DNA of 39,280 nt from Phoronis australis (lineage: Eukaryota > Phoronida > Phoronidae). The notes under the pieces were generated by a model. That model had not been told where the DNA came from, made no database searches, and saw only the letters and a program-made list of their open reading frames with translations. Within the stretch, counting starts at the first letter, position 1. Each line of letters begins with the position of its first letter. The stretch is taken from contig NMRA01000146.1 in the NCBI GenBank assembly GCA_002633005.1, forward strand, positions 266,582 to 305,861. The letters run 5' to 3'. A program made the position numbers and the translations under genes. Shown here piece after piece: positions 21,601 through 33,306 of this stretch.

Positions 21601-21664
21601 AACCTCTAGATCAATCACTTGACTGATCAAATTAGAACTTCTTGGAGGGCGTAGCCTCATTATA
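21601..21664 (-). mobile_element. Heavily deleted LTR remnant
   Basis: Two short blocks, cctctagatcaatcacttga and ggagggcgtagcctcattat, match internal and terminal parts of the LTR family, with the middle missing. The position fits a collapsed 5' LTR of the minus-strand element that carried the gag-like piece. Confidence 0.45.
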
Positions 21665-23637
21665 GGGATAATAAACCCTACTTTAAGCAATATACAAATT
21701 TGTATCGTGTTTAGACCACTAAGATATTTGATACAAACCAATACTCTGTTATCCTGATCGACCATGAAGGGATTGTGACAAGTTCTATAACTTTATGCTC
21801 GGTGAAGCGTGACTGTGTGACTGTTAATTCACGGTGATGGTGATCTCCCCACACATTCTACCACGGTGTTTGGTCTGTGGCACACTGACGGTGTAAGGGT
21901 TAATTCACGGTTTTGTTTCTTGGGGGAAGTACTACTTGCAGGGGACTGAGTTGCAGAATTGGACTTGGTTGAGATCACAGAAACGGGATTTTCCTCCTTT
22001 GAAGTGATTAGTTTCGTCTTTGCTTTGTAAGTTAGTTTCCGTGATTATGTTCCTTACTACGAAATGTCACCTGTTTATTGATGCACTTTTGGCAAGTATG
22101 TTATGTATTTGACTGTTCTGTCGTTGCTTATTGACTTTAATAAAAACTACGTACATCTTACTTTGCGTCCATCTCCATCATATTAAACTTGCATTTACAC
22201 CCAGGCGGGTTTAGGGGTCTAAATGAAACAATAAGAAACGGCGTCACTGTTGCCATTGGATCATACACACGGTCGTTTTTTCTTCGAAAACTGGTGAACC
22301 AGTTGCACGCAGTATATTCATCAAAAACGTTAAACATGCTTGTGCGTCGAACCAGTTACATGTACCGAAAGCCCGTTTCAGAAGAGCGATATATTTCCTG
22401 GAAAACTTGCGACTTCGATTTTATGTTCGAAAGAGCATGAGATCGGCTGATACCAGACTTTACAAGCCATATAAATAAAGACTGTCTTCGCTCCAGAATT
22501 GTGTTTCAATGTCAACGCGGCACTACGGTGCTTGGGAATTAGGGATTACTAGACAACCATTTGTTTATGTCAACTATGAGATGAATACCATAAAATCTAA
22601 CTAAATAAGCACTTTTTGTGCTTAATAGTAGCGGATTTTGCAGACAGGGGAGTGGATACGGGCATCAGGCTCGAGTACTCGAAGAATCGGACAATGAATT
22701 CAATCTCCCAATAAGCGAACTTCCGTTCTTTCTTGAGGCCTTCTTGATCTTGACCCACTTGCACCGCAGACGTACATGTAATTATGTGAGACACTGCCAA
22801 CTGTGCTATGGATAGCTCATCACATTGGTTGCAGTGTAGGACTTTCCATAAAAGTTAAGAAATAAATGTTTTTCTTCAGAAAGTATAAGTTAGTAATCCT
22901 GGTGCATGTAGTGTACCGTAAACAAGGATCATCGGAACACATGTTTACGATTTTTATGTTACTAAAGATTTCGGAAAATAACAGTATCCCGGAAAATAAC
23001 AGTATTCATTAAAAGAATGTTGGTTTGGACACCTGTTGCATAATTGTCAACATTCAAGAACAAAAAAACGGAACAAAGGGATTGAATAGAGCGGGACATC
23101 TGGTTCTAAGCCAAAACGTAAGGGTGAAATGTTCGCTGCAACACTCAAAAACGTACCGACAGGTTTTTTTGACGATCGGGAGATGCAACTCCCAAAACTG
23201 CCCGACAGCGCTTTCTGCTGCTTTTTAAAAGTTGAATGTAAAAATTTGCGGGTGCTGTTAAAACCCATGAATGGTACCGTTTTTTAGTCGTGCGGCTTAA
23301 TATGGCTACGTCGCGTGGAAAGTTATTATAGTAATATGATGAAATGTCAATTTTGACTTCTGTCAAAAAGCGTAACATGTGGCAGAATGTCGGACAGTCA
23401 GCCAAAAGTGGAGCAATTGGCAAATACACTGCAACACGAAGTACTGGATTGGGTTCTTTGACAACGTATACTTTTCATGTCTTAATATTTTTCGCGGGTA
23501 GTGGTAAATACTTCAGATAACAGTAGAATTACTTCTCAGAAATCCAGTCAACAATAAAACCGCAACTGGGCACTAACAGGTAAGAATTGCACCAAAACTT
23601 ATTATAATACAAACATTTTGAAAATATTGCTAATATG
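21665..23637. other. Non-coding stretch, no recognisable gene
   Basis: Open frames here (up to 94 codons) start mostly at non-ATG codons and resemble nothing known. A frame at 22189-22440 (plus) is protein-like in composition but has neither an ATG start nor a known domain. Confidence 0.4.
22972..23005. repeat. Two-copy 16-bp direct repeat
   Basis: cggaaaataacagtat occurs at 22972-22987 and 22990-23005, identical and separated by two bases. Confidence 0.85.
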
Positions 23638-23639
23638 CG

Positions 23640-23646
23640 CACACGC

Positions 23647-23706
<60 letters not shown>
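23640..23706. repeat. (CA)n microsatellite
   Basis: About 33 CA units, with G interruptions near the left end. Confidence 0.97.
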
Positions 23707-23710
<4 letters not shown>

Positions 23711-23717
23711 ACTTGGC

Positions 23718-23771
23718 TAAGCAAGTATTTTTCGAAAGTTATTTTAATAACTTTCGAAAAATACTTGCTTA
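23718..23771. repeat. Perfect inverted repeat (hairpin), 24-bp arms
   Basis: Left arm 23718-23741 and right arm 23748-23771 are exact reverse complements around the 6-nt spacer ttttaa. It begins 12 bases after the CA microsatellite. As RNA or single-stranded DNA it would form a long uninterrupted stem. Confidence 0.95.
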
Positions 23772-25581
23772 AAGGCCTAAACTTTTCATCTTGGCCAAAT
23801 GTATGTCATAACTTCTTTCCGCAAAATACTTTAACATAATTTTAACACCCAAAAATGTCTAGTTACAAAAACTTCTCGAAAATGCATTGCTGGAACTCAA
23901 AGAATATCTGAGGCCAAACTACTCCCTGCATCCACCCAATGCCGCTGGTCTGGTTTCTAGACTAAATTTGCCGAGAAATCGCTAATTGTATGGAGCCGTG
24001 TGTCTAGAGTCTCGCTTGATGAACAATAATAACACAAAAATGAAGCAATGGAAATTGGTTTGATTAAATACAACTTTCTTTCGATTAAAATTCAGTCGAG
24101 CAGGCAGTCGGAAACTGTCAGTGCAAACTCTCGCGGATAGTCTCTGGTTCTTCAGGTCTGATAATAGAATACGTATAGGTCACGGCATGCATCACGATTT
24201 TTTTCCCGACCGGTCGGCTAGCAGTCGACGACAGGTCCATGCTGTTTAGAATAATACCCATTGCGTTTATAAAATGGAGTGATGTTTTAAAGATTCATGC
24301 TACACACATTAATTCAATACCGTTACGGAGATTCAGTCAACATTCGTTAACCGACCGTTAAAACTCGATCGTGTTTAAATAGAAAGTTTCCTGTTTCGAA
24401 GATTCTGTTTTACAAACCCTTTACTTGGGAAGCGAAACTACAGACTGAACCGTTTTATATGTACGCAGGGGATAGCTAGCACGCAAGTATCACTGAATTT
24501 TCCTCGGAATTTTTTTTTTACAACGGCGTTTGTGATTGGCTGGTCGAATTGGCTGGTCAACAGGCAGCCGCGCTTAACGCTAACAAACTGGCATGACCGA
24601 CGGAGGAAGTGTAAATGTGGTGTGTTGCACAGACAAATCGGTGTTTATTTCATGTTCAAGAAATGTGAATTTCAGAAAATTATGGTTGCGCCTTTCCGGA
24701 GAGCATCTCACTGTCGCTGAATTTTTGTTTACGTTGCTGTTCTGTATTCATACTATATGAATAACACACCAGTTAAATAGGTCTAATGTCTTTATTGTTA
24801 ATGTATGTGCTTCAAGCACGTGACTATTAACCACTACTGCAAAGTCGACCTAGTTGCTGCTACGCCACTTTCACTCACAAGGCTCAAAATCGTTCATAGG
24901 CCGCCATTTTCTCAATTTGTTAAGAGGCTAACCAATGACTGCCGAATTGACATCAACCAACGACAAAGCGCGTGCTACTGCCAGCTACCTGCGTGCTGAC
25001 TACCACCTAGCGGTACGCAGGGAACCAGCGAGAGTATTTCCATCCTCCTTTAGAATTGAGCAAATTTTTGATTAGTTACGGTATATTTGTTGTCCAACAA
25101 TTGACTGGGTATTTCGAACTTACGAAATAGAAGCAAGGTGGATTTTTTCTCACTTCCATTGACTTTGTGGTACTGACTTCACTTGCGCTCCGCCAGACGA
25201 GAGAACCTCTCGCGTAAATTCTAGAGCACGCGAGAGTTCACGATATTGATAAATTTTCCAAGTGAATCACGTGGTCACACTAACTTCCTTCGCGGCCAGG
25301 TGAGTCAACTCGTTTCAGTAGGATTATATTTTTTCTACTATGCAACAGCTATCCGTGGACGGCACGATAGTGCACCTTTTTATACCTTAAAAATTAAAAG
25401 CATTTCGCTGCTGTTTAGTTGTCAATGTTGAATTCTAACCCTTACAAAAAATTAACTCGATTTTTGTCGACAACGTTTGCATGACGATAAACGTAATTTT
25501 TGGAAGAGAGGAAATACTGAATTTTATGGATGAAAACGGCGTTTTAGGGGAGGAATAGACTTAAAGCTTTTACTTGAAGCA
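23772..25581. other. Non-coding stretch, no recognisable gene
   Basis: No domain or well-bordered exon was seen. A direct repeat ttggctggtc lies near 24535-24560. Confidence 0.4.
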
Positions 25582-25725
25582 GGGCCCAGTTGCATAAAAG
25601 TTATACGCCATATAGAAATAATTACGTCGCATTATCACGCGTCATGTTGTTATTGTTGCACTTGACGTCATGCAACATTAATACTTATCCAGCGGATAAC
25701 TTTGAAGTTTTATGCAACCCAGCCC
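25582..25725. mobile_element. MITE, family 1, copy A (144 bp)
   Basis: Ends GGGCCCAGTTGCATAAAAGT and ...TTTTATGCAACCCAGCCC form imperfect terminal inverted repeats of about 18 bp. Inner repeats ttatacgcc and ggataact are also inverted. The core atcacgcgtcatgttgttat is shared with copy B at 38416 in the same orientation. There is no coding capacity. Confidence 0.82.
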
Positions 25726-27328
25726 AGGAGTGTGTTCTTGTGAATGTAGGCTACATGTAGAACAACAAGTCGCCAATTCTCGCCGCTGTCTTCCTACAAT
25801 TCGCTTAAATCAATGGCGGTGTCTGATTCAACTTCGCCAGCGGAGCGTTGGACTGCAACCGCGATTGCTTCAGTTTCGATTGTTCCAACAATATCGTGAC
25901 CCACATAAGTGGACATTCAATTTGACAGTTTGAATTAGACATGTATGTTTTAACATGCGCATGTCTAAAAACAATCCTTTCTGTTCGTGAAACCCAGCGC
26001 CTCATGACGTGCAGTGGAGTTAATTAGTTTCTCTGTGATGGCCGTAAGAACTATTGGGAAACGGTGGTCATGATGACGACGCCTATTGCGTTGCATTTTT
26101 GGAATTTTTTTTACTTGTTTATACTCAATATTTATGGGAACGTTTAAAACACAAACATTCCATTTGAATAATTTTTATCGGCGGTACAAAATTTGAAAAT
26201 AATAGGGTTATGAGTCCATTCTCTCATTCACTCCTCAAAACAGCGGTGACGGGTTCATGGCATCGATTACACTTTCCAATCACAGCCTCGGTTTTACTGA
26301 ACCGTNACCTTCTGTTGCAATTTTTTCTAGGTTGGGCCCTCTGGAGCCCTAGAATGACTGGACTAATCCGTGAGCACAAATGTTAACTCAGTCCCCGTCG
26401 CGAACCTCGGGTGCCAGGTGCTCTGCCGCCGTATCTGAATAAAGAGACATCTGTCAGTAGTTAAATGTACTACATGTACCTAAAGACACTCTATTAGTAA
26501 AACAACCACTGCGTCTAGCATCGTTTACAAGATGCCCCCGTGTGTCATTGGCTCCTTTGCTACAACAAAATAACCAGCTGTGACAAACTTGTTTAAATGA
26601 TCTAACTGCCAGCTAAGTATTAATCCAGAAATCGCCTATTATGAATAAGGAACAAACTAAGAGCATTTTCATACGAGTAGGTTGGCTAAAGCAACGGTTT
26701 GAGTTCATTGGATCTAATCTGTTTACGCTTCACTTGCTGCAAGAAATCGTCTCGAATTCTATCCGATGATTTAGTATCTCGTGCTCGCCGAGCTATCACT
26801 TCCATTACTTTCATTATTGCAAGTGAAACCTAATAAGCGCGAGAAGTATTTGTCATCCCCGTGGTATTCCGTGATTTTGAGTTTTCGTTAGACGCTTGTA
26901 TCTACGGAACCCACCCCCGCTTTAACAGGAAATACTTATCATTTCTACTATCGCAAAAGGAAATATAATAAAATTTAATCCATGACAATGCCGGAATTGT
27001 AAATTTTAACAATATGTCTCAGGTTCTTTTTGTACGCCTTATGAACTACCCTCCGACGGTTCGGTTTACATGTCAGAGTTGATCAAGTGCTCGAAGGGTT
27101 AGCACAAGCTCTTCAGTGTCTATGCTACAATATTAATTTCCATCTATTTTATATTTGCTTCTATAGTTATTTTACATTTCTAGTTGATTTGAATTTAAAC
27201 TAGACAAGATTTTTCGACTTTTCATTTTTCTTTTAGATTTCTCTGGGAATCATGTGGATTTTCAACGATCATTGATAACCCGGAGAGAATGCAAGGACAC
27301 GCGGCGTGTGGTCTTAACAAATCCGGTT
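25726..27328. other. Non-coding stretch with one ambiguous base
   Basis: Nothing supportable as a gene. A short ATG frame at 25813 reads MAVSDSTSPAERWTATAIAS and stops soon after; it has no further support. The ambiguous base is at 26306. Confidence 0.4.
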
Positions 27329-27819
27329 ACCGAAATCAATCAATTTTTTTTATTGGTTTGTCGTTCCACCATTACATTCTCGGTGTGGATATCATTAGCA
27401 ATATATCTCTTCTGTGGGCACAATGAACTGCTTATACGGCTCCCAGCAATACCTTCACAATTTCTGGAATAGGTAGCGATACCTCGGCCACATTTTCAAG
27501 ATGGTGATCTATGTAATCTTCGAGTGTAAAAATGTCTATTAGTTCCATGACTAGACCAACTATCGGTGGGGCTTCGTCGTCAACCGTTGGAGTCAAATAC
27601 AAGCCGAACGGTTTAGGGGCGCATCTGTACCGAGCAAGAGCCCTTAGACATCGGTATTCCGTCTCAGTTGTTAAGTTCACGTCGTCTTCAAGCACGTATT
27701 TTTTACGCAAGCTTTTTTGCTCAATACCCGTAGCGTCATTTACGAAAGTCCTAAGGCACACTTTGCTTGAAATTCCTTCGCCGATCACGGTGTTATCCCC
27801 GTCTCCTCTTACATCGTAT
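27329..27819 (-). pseudogene. Protein-kinase-like pseudogene (N-lobe to DFG)
   Basis: The minus-strand exon opens after a strong acceptor (ttttttctccttacag, AG at 27821-27820). It reads YDVRGDGDNTVIGEGISSKV (glycine-rich loop GEGISSKV), then EQKSLRKKYV (candidate ATP-binding lysine), TETEYRCLRALARY (helix C), PKPFGLYL and the hinge-like VMELIDIFTLEDYI. After IVKVLLGAV a TAA at 27434-27432 interrupts, but homology goes on: AVHCAHRRDIL, then NDIHTENVMV (27396-27367, catalytic loop), and after an eight-A run (27351-27344) LIDFG (27343-27329). So there is one stop and two frameshifts within one continuous exon. The exact subfamily is unknown. Sequence error could explain the poly-A frameshift but not all three lesions. 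Confidence 0.7.
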
Positions 27820-28906
27820 CTGTAAGGAGAAAAAATGTTGAACCGACGTAGATTTATCAGTTTAGCTTGTTGGATGCGCTGGCTCCGATTCCCATATTTC
27901 ACGAAGGGACCGCGCCATTACTGCTAAGAACGTATGAGGCAGGTCCATAACATCAGTTTACACGATGCTTGGAGTGTGTTTTTAGGGACTTCTTTTATGA
28001 TTCCTCGTACCACCTGTTCATCCTAAAACTAAGCTGTTTACGTGTTGTGCGAGGAGTTTGATGTCGTTTAGAACATTACAATTATCTAGAGAATCATCTG
28101 TGTTGCTACTTTAATTTTTATTTGCATCCAATTATTGATTCAAAGGTTGGAATTACCCCGAGACTCATAAATTAACAAAAGACATGCAAAAAAGTTCAAT
28201 TTACATCAAATTGGTGAGCATTGGAAATTAAAAAGTTACCCGAATGCTCTCTTTGGCAGATAAGTCGTCTTTAGCTCCCGTTTTCTGAACTTTTTTCAGA
28301 TCCAATTTTCGTTCACGTCGGCAACTGACGAAAGCTCTCTTGAGCAATCACTCTCGGATTATGCAGGGTCGGCATGCTGAAACAACGGATTCGCCTGCCT
28401 TCTTGTTTATGCGCCGGCGACATACCACGTCTTCGAAGTTTGGTCGCGTTAAATGTGCCGCGTTTATTCATAATTTCAAGCGGTTGACGGATTACGTCTG
28501 TGACGCACGATTTGGCATTTCGAAGATATTTAAACCCAAACGCTCTTCGCAATACATTCATTGGGTCGCACGACTTTACTTGCCGGAGCTTTGATGACAT
28601 AAATTTCCTTACTGGGTAAGTCTTAGCCTTGCTCACAACGATCCATTGCGCCTGCGTTATGAATTTTGGGACTATAGAAGCGAAGCATGACTGTCAAGTT
28701 CGTCTTGTGTCAGACAATATCTCAGGACACAAAACAGGACAAGTTAACTACAATGTATATAATATATGTTACCTCTCAAACACACACACACACACACAAA
28801 ACACACAAATTCATAGTAATGATTGCCGATACGAGAATTGCTATTGTTCACTAGTGTCTCAGTGTTTCTTTATGGTCCTACACGTGCCACAACTTTGGCT
28901 TCTCAG
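27820..28906. other. Region upstream of the kinase-like pseudogene, weak ORFs only
   Basis: The open frame continues upstream of the strong acceptor to 27902 (ending ...FNIFSPYR), probably by chance. A second frame here reads MDLPHTFLAVMARSLREIWE (about 27944-27885) and could belong to an earlier exon. A 107-codon minus-strand frame at 28313-28636 lacks an ATG at its start and has no known domain. Confidence 0.3.
28779..28808. repeat. Short CA repeat
   Basis: About ten CA units followed by an interrupted run. Confidence 0.85.
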
Positions 28907-29038
28907 CACCAGAGATTTTCAGTGCTTGACAAATATTACGGCGCCAAGGTTGACCAGCCTCTTGCGGACAAATATTACGCCGCCCAGCTTGACCAGCCTC
29001 TTGCACCCATGGTTCAGCTGCGTGGTGATAAAACTTAA
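28907..29038 (+). CDS. Possible terminal exon with a 13-residue tandem repeat
   Basis: Behind a plausible acceptor (tttggcttctcag, AG at 28905-28906) the frame reads HQRFSVL, then two copies of DKYY-(G/A)-A-(K/Q)-(V/L)-DQPLA (28928-28966 and 28967-29005), then PMVQLRGDKT and TAA at 29036-29038. The 39-bp duplication preserves the frame and its differences are mild. No upstream exon was identified and no family is recognised, so this could be a chance frame over a DNA duplication. Confidence 0.25.
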   Translation, partial: HQRFSVLDKYYGAKVDQPLADKYYAAQLDQPLAPMVQLRGDKT

Positions 29039-29327
29039 GGGTCACCTAGAAATTACATACATGTAGGTATAGTATCAAGTAAGTCAACCGACTCAATCAC
29101 CAGCCATAGCATGAACGTATTTTCGAATTACATCTAGAAGAAATGCTAAGGCACGTAACGCTCAGGTAAATTAAACTGATTAACAAAACATATAAGTAAG
29201 TACATGTACCTGTACTAACAAATATCCGATACAAAACACACTTACGTGTTCCAAATCATTTTGACTGGTATGAGCACCATGTGCTTCAAATATAAAGTAA
29301 GAGCGTGGCAAAGCACAACTGCCTCCC
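29039..29327. other. Non-coding stretch
   Basis: Nothing recognisable was seen. Confidence 0.4.
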
Positions 29328-29466
29328 GTTCAGTAACGCTAGGACCTAGCTTAAAAGCAAGACTTTGCGAGATTACGCGAGATATTGCCGTGTATTTTAA
29401 ATACGAGCACGTGACCTTGACCAGCTTTTGGCTAGGTCCTAGCCTAGGTCCTAGCGTCTACTGAAC
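29328..29466. mobile_element. MITE-like element, family 2 (139 bp)
   Basis: Terminal inverted repeats: left GTTCAGTAACGCTAGGACC (from 29328), right ...GGTCCTAGCGTCTACTGAAC (to 29466), differing by two extra bases. The right side carries the palindromic block GCTAGGTCCTAGCCTAGGTC, in which the CTAGGTCCTAG unit is doubled. There is no coding capacity. Confidence 0.75.
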
Positions 29467-32346
29467 GCACGCCTGCTCTCCGCCCAAACTATCGGTAGAC
29501 TGCCCAGTAACACGTGTATACCAGAATAATCGTGACTGCTACCTGCACTTGCAAAACGAGCACATTTGCATAAGAATACAAAAGGGTTGGCTCTGCATAG
29601 ACCAACTAACAACAGCAATCTCTTGATATTTAAATCATATAGAAGTCAGACCAAATTGTGACAATGACGTTGATCTCTGTATTATGCCGTCCTTTACAAC
29701 CAATCGCTGAATCCCTATCCTTGTTTTGGTAATGCATGATATTGACGTTGCAACAGAACTCGCCGTAGCATATCCCGACTTGACGACAAACTCGATAACT
29801 TAGTTGCTGGAAAACGTACGGTTCAGAGCGGAATAGACGATTGGAGCGATTTGCGTATCTCATCTCTAAGGCATCGGTGAACATTTACAACCCTCTGACA
29901 AAGAACTGTATGAGAGAAACGGGCTTTAGCAGCTGCATGAAGTCGAACGACAGCTCTGGGGGTTTCACCGAGATATTCGGCACTGTGACCAGCGACAGAA
30001 TTGAAGGTCTAACCCCGTACTTCTGTCCTTCATGTCGTCGAATGCGACATTTTTTGTAGATTTGTTCACAACAGCTGCTGTGGACAACTGGAATTGTCTG
30101 GAAACGTGTAATTAGTATGGTTTCCACTATCTTGCAGTTCAATACATCTTATGCACGCAGTAGACATTTTAAAAGTGAGCCTCCTTTTAGGTTTTAAAAA
30201 CAATATACATGTATTTCGCGCTTAATCACAGTGTAAACTGTGATTTTGTTCGCATTCCTCGTTAAGATTTCTGTCTCAAATACGTTGTTTTTTAACTAAA
30301 AAGAGTCCCACTTTTAAAATGGCGAATAGGTGAATAAGATCTGTAGCCCCTAAGTGTTTGAAAACGTCCTTCAAAGAAACACATAGCATGACATGTCTAC
30401 GAAAGTACATGTATATTGGATACGTTATTAGATCTTGAGTTGATTTTAGCAATGTTATTGTTCATAATGTATAATTAAATCTTTTATATACTTTTCTCTA
30501 ATCTGAACTTGGCACGAATTCAGGATTTGGGTTAGGGCGTCATGGCACAGCGTTACCCAGGATTGTGCCCGTCAGACATTCGCACCCTCGAACTGTCAAA
30601 TGGAGCCTATTAGCCTTTTAGAAGGACCATGACCCCTTTCCCTCCTAAATCTGACACTGTGAACCTCCTAGCAAAACCTGAAACAATTTTAAGCAATTCT
30701 GAACTTCTTCAAGATTACTGACGTTCAGATGTTAAGAATAAGTGGGGATGTTTACTACGGACTACCCGGGACTCATTCAGGTGGTTGCCGACGTTAAGAG
30801 ATTGCATTGACTTGAAAACCTCTCACGTAGTTCTGAGCAGAAAGTATTCAACTGTCCATAACATGAAACTTTCCTTTGCCTAAGCACCTTGCTCACTTCA
30901 ACGTTGTGGTTGATCGATGAAAATTTGACGAGGTCACTGTTTTAAAAATACAGACTACCGAGGGATATCTATTATAAAGTAACGGATGATAGGTCGGCAC
31001 ACGTTTCAGAGAATGACCTCACGATGATTTAAGGGACAAGCCTCTTTCCGCCCACCTCCTTCTCGCTTCAGAATAAATGCAGTCTTTATCATTCGCAAGA
31101 CCGTCACTACTGCCATTTTGTTTCCAAAAGTAGTCAATTTGGCAATTTGTGCCTTCACCGGCGGTGTCAGCTAACCATGGCACCTTGCCACAGTTCAGTT
31201 GACATACATGTAGCTAGTTCAGTCATGTTTTGTATCGGGGACAGAAATCTGGTTTACACTCTAAAGAATCCTATAACTGTTTTGAAAAACAAAGGTTAAT
31301 GTTTGGATAACGCTTCAAGAAAATTGACATGTAATCAATCTCTTGCTAGAGGTAGGTTCAAAGGTAGTTTAATGTTATGCAATCTATTTTGATAGGGTCA
31401 AATGTGAATGGTCCAACAGAAAATAACTGTGTCCACTTAATGACTTTTTGATATTTTGAAATAGGACAGAAAAAAAATTACGAAAACCAAATTCGTACGA
31501 TAGGCAGATAATGGTTTGTACAAAATAATATTCTAGCATGAATATTTTACTGTTCGTCAAATAGCATTTATTAAGAAAAAAAGGACTGGCATGTTAACAT
31601 TTTCAGCAATACATTAAAAGGGAACAATCGGTTTTACAGGCGGAAAATATAATTTGGGGGTAAATTCTGGGGATCATTGACTTCGTGAAGTTAACCGTAA
31701 AACCCTTTATGGTTTCCTTATAAATCATCGATTCCTTACAAAAGTCTCCAGTCAAAGTTATCTGAAACTGGGGTGGCGACTTCATCAGCTTGATGTTTCG
31801 TTACTGGGCTCCGTGAAGATGGTCGAGACCTGTGTCGTGTATTGGTGACCAAAGCCGGAGGGCAAAAACCTAAAGATTAATCTTTTGCGAATGCGAGAAA
31901 AAGTAACGACGAGTCGAAGCACATTGGAGGAATAACCTCACGAGAAAAAGCATTCGAACGAAATGGAGTGATGGATTCCCATGCGAGATGAGTTGAACAG
32001 CCGGAAGGTTTGCTTTCCTGTCCCATCTTCTAGGAATAGCCACCATTCAAGCATATTTTAGATTAGTATCCCGCACAACCTAAAATAATCTTTGAATAGC
32101 TTATAACATTTCTGGTCTTTAACTGATTAACCCGGCGATTGAATACGTCGCTGACTCTCACCAGTTTTCTGATGGTCTCGACCAACCGATCGGAAATACA
32201 CTAGTATTTATCAATTAAGGAAAACGCACAAAAAATCCTCTTTCAACATAAAGTCTTCCACTGCTCTCTTCGGATAGGTACACTATGCATTTTTCGCAAA
32301 TATTGCAAGAGGGAATCAAGTCCATGGCCTATTTTGTATCATTTGT
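29467..32346. other. Long stretch without a recognised gene
   Basis: Two minus-strand frames, 30142-29885 and 29884-29630, are in phase and separated by a single stop (about 170 codons in all). A plus-strand frame overlaps at 29841-30059. None has a known domain, so they are not called as genes. The remainder, 30150-32346, shows nothing. Confidence 0.35.
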
Positions 32347-32469
32347 TTAATTTTTACTTGCCTCATTTTCAAGAATCTCGTCGTCGTCGTCCACTGCTGT
32401 ATTCTTGCACAAAAGTTGACAACAAGGACCTGATAAACATACCCGAAGATTTTTAGGAAATTTGTCCAT
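32347..32469 (-). CDS. Small ORF, 40 residues, cysteine-rich with acidic tail
   Basis: Minus-strand ATG at 32469, TAA at 32349-32347. It starts MDKFPKNLRVCLSGPCCQLL and continues with CKNTAVDDDDEILENE. It has four cysteines in the first half and a run of acidic residues in the second. A GAG/GCAAGT sequence at 32364-32356 matches a GC-AG intron donor, so it might be a first exon instead. I do not recognise it, and chance is a real alternative. Confidence 0.2.
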   Translation of the reverse strand: MDKFPKNLRVCLSGPCCQLLCKNTAVDDDDEILENEASKN

Positions 32470-32814
32470 ATTAATATTTTGCAAAATTAATATTTCAATG
32501 GCACTTTAGAAGCGACTTGTCTTCATAAAGGCAGTTACGAAAAATCAGTCACAGTGACGTTCTTTATTCTTACGTCACTTAATTGTCTGAGGTCAAATTA
32601 GTAAAGGGCAATTAATTCATACTCTAACCTTTGTTAACGCAAAGACACGGGATTTGAAGTATCAGTCCTGGTCTCGAGTGAAATGAACAGAAAATAAATA
32701 AACAATGACTCTGTCTTGAGACATATTTAGTTTTTCAAAAACGTGTTGTTTTGATTTAATACTGAACCGTAAAATTGTACGATTATGAAATGTTTGGCTG
32801 AGTCTTGGGCATAC

Positions 32815-32910
32815 CTCTAGAATAACTTCATCTGGAACAATTTGTTGTACCTTCTGATGTAGAAGAAGTTGATGCCAATTTCCCTTGATTATCAAGTTGT
32901 TCCAAAACAA
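32815..32910 (-). CDS. Possible internal exon, 32 codons, phase 0-0
   Basis: Minus-strand acceptor (gtgaacgtcag) before 32910 and donor GAG/GTATGC after 32815. It reads FWNNLIIKGNWHQLLLHQK then VQQIVPDEVILE. The composition is protein-like and the borders good, but no family is recognised and no partner exon is proven. Confidence 0.2.
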
Positions 32911-33306
32911 CTGACGTTCACACTAATTATTTCCCCTTAATAGGTTGCACTTGCAGCACCAAGGATTTGTTAGGGTAAGCAGAATATACCTTTCGTGAAG
33001 GTACTTATTATGAAAATTACACCTCAGTGCAGTCATTTATTTATTTGTGTCATTGGAAACTACAATAGTGTAGATCTACATGAAACGAAGAAATAATTGC
33101 TTAACTAAATTTATGTCTTCATAATCTTTCGGGAATCCAGTTGCGTCTCCTGGCAGTCCTTAGGATGGAGTCTAAATTAGAGAAAACGATACCGTAATGG
33201 TGTAGATGATGTTTTTCTCTGTACTTTAATGTTGGGATGATAATAAAACAGTAAGTTGAAAATTTTATAAGGCACACACTCTCTGTCGGCTTTCAGTTAA
33301 CCATGA
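32911..33306. other. Non-coding stretch
   Basis: AT-rich; nothing recognisable was seen. Confidence 0.4.

Noticed and set aside
23618-23839. ORF with a His-Thr run
   Set aside because: It is the translation of the CA microsatellite.
25813-25899. ATG frame MAVSDSTSPAERWTA... in good start context
   Set aside because: It stops after 28 codons and has no convincing donor or domain.
29630-30142. Two in-phase minus-strand ORFs split by one stop
   Set aside because: No domain or splice evidence; overlapping open frames on the plus strand make chance likely.
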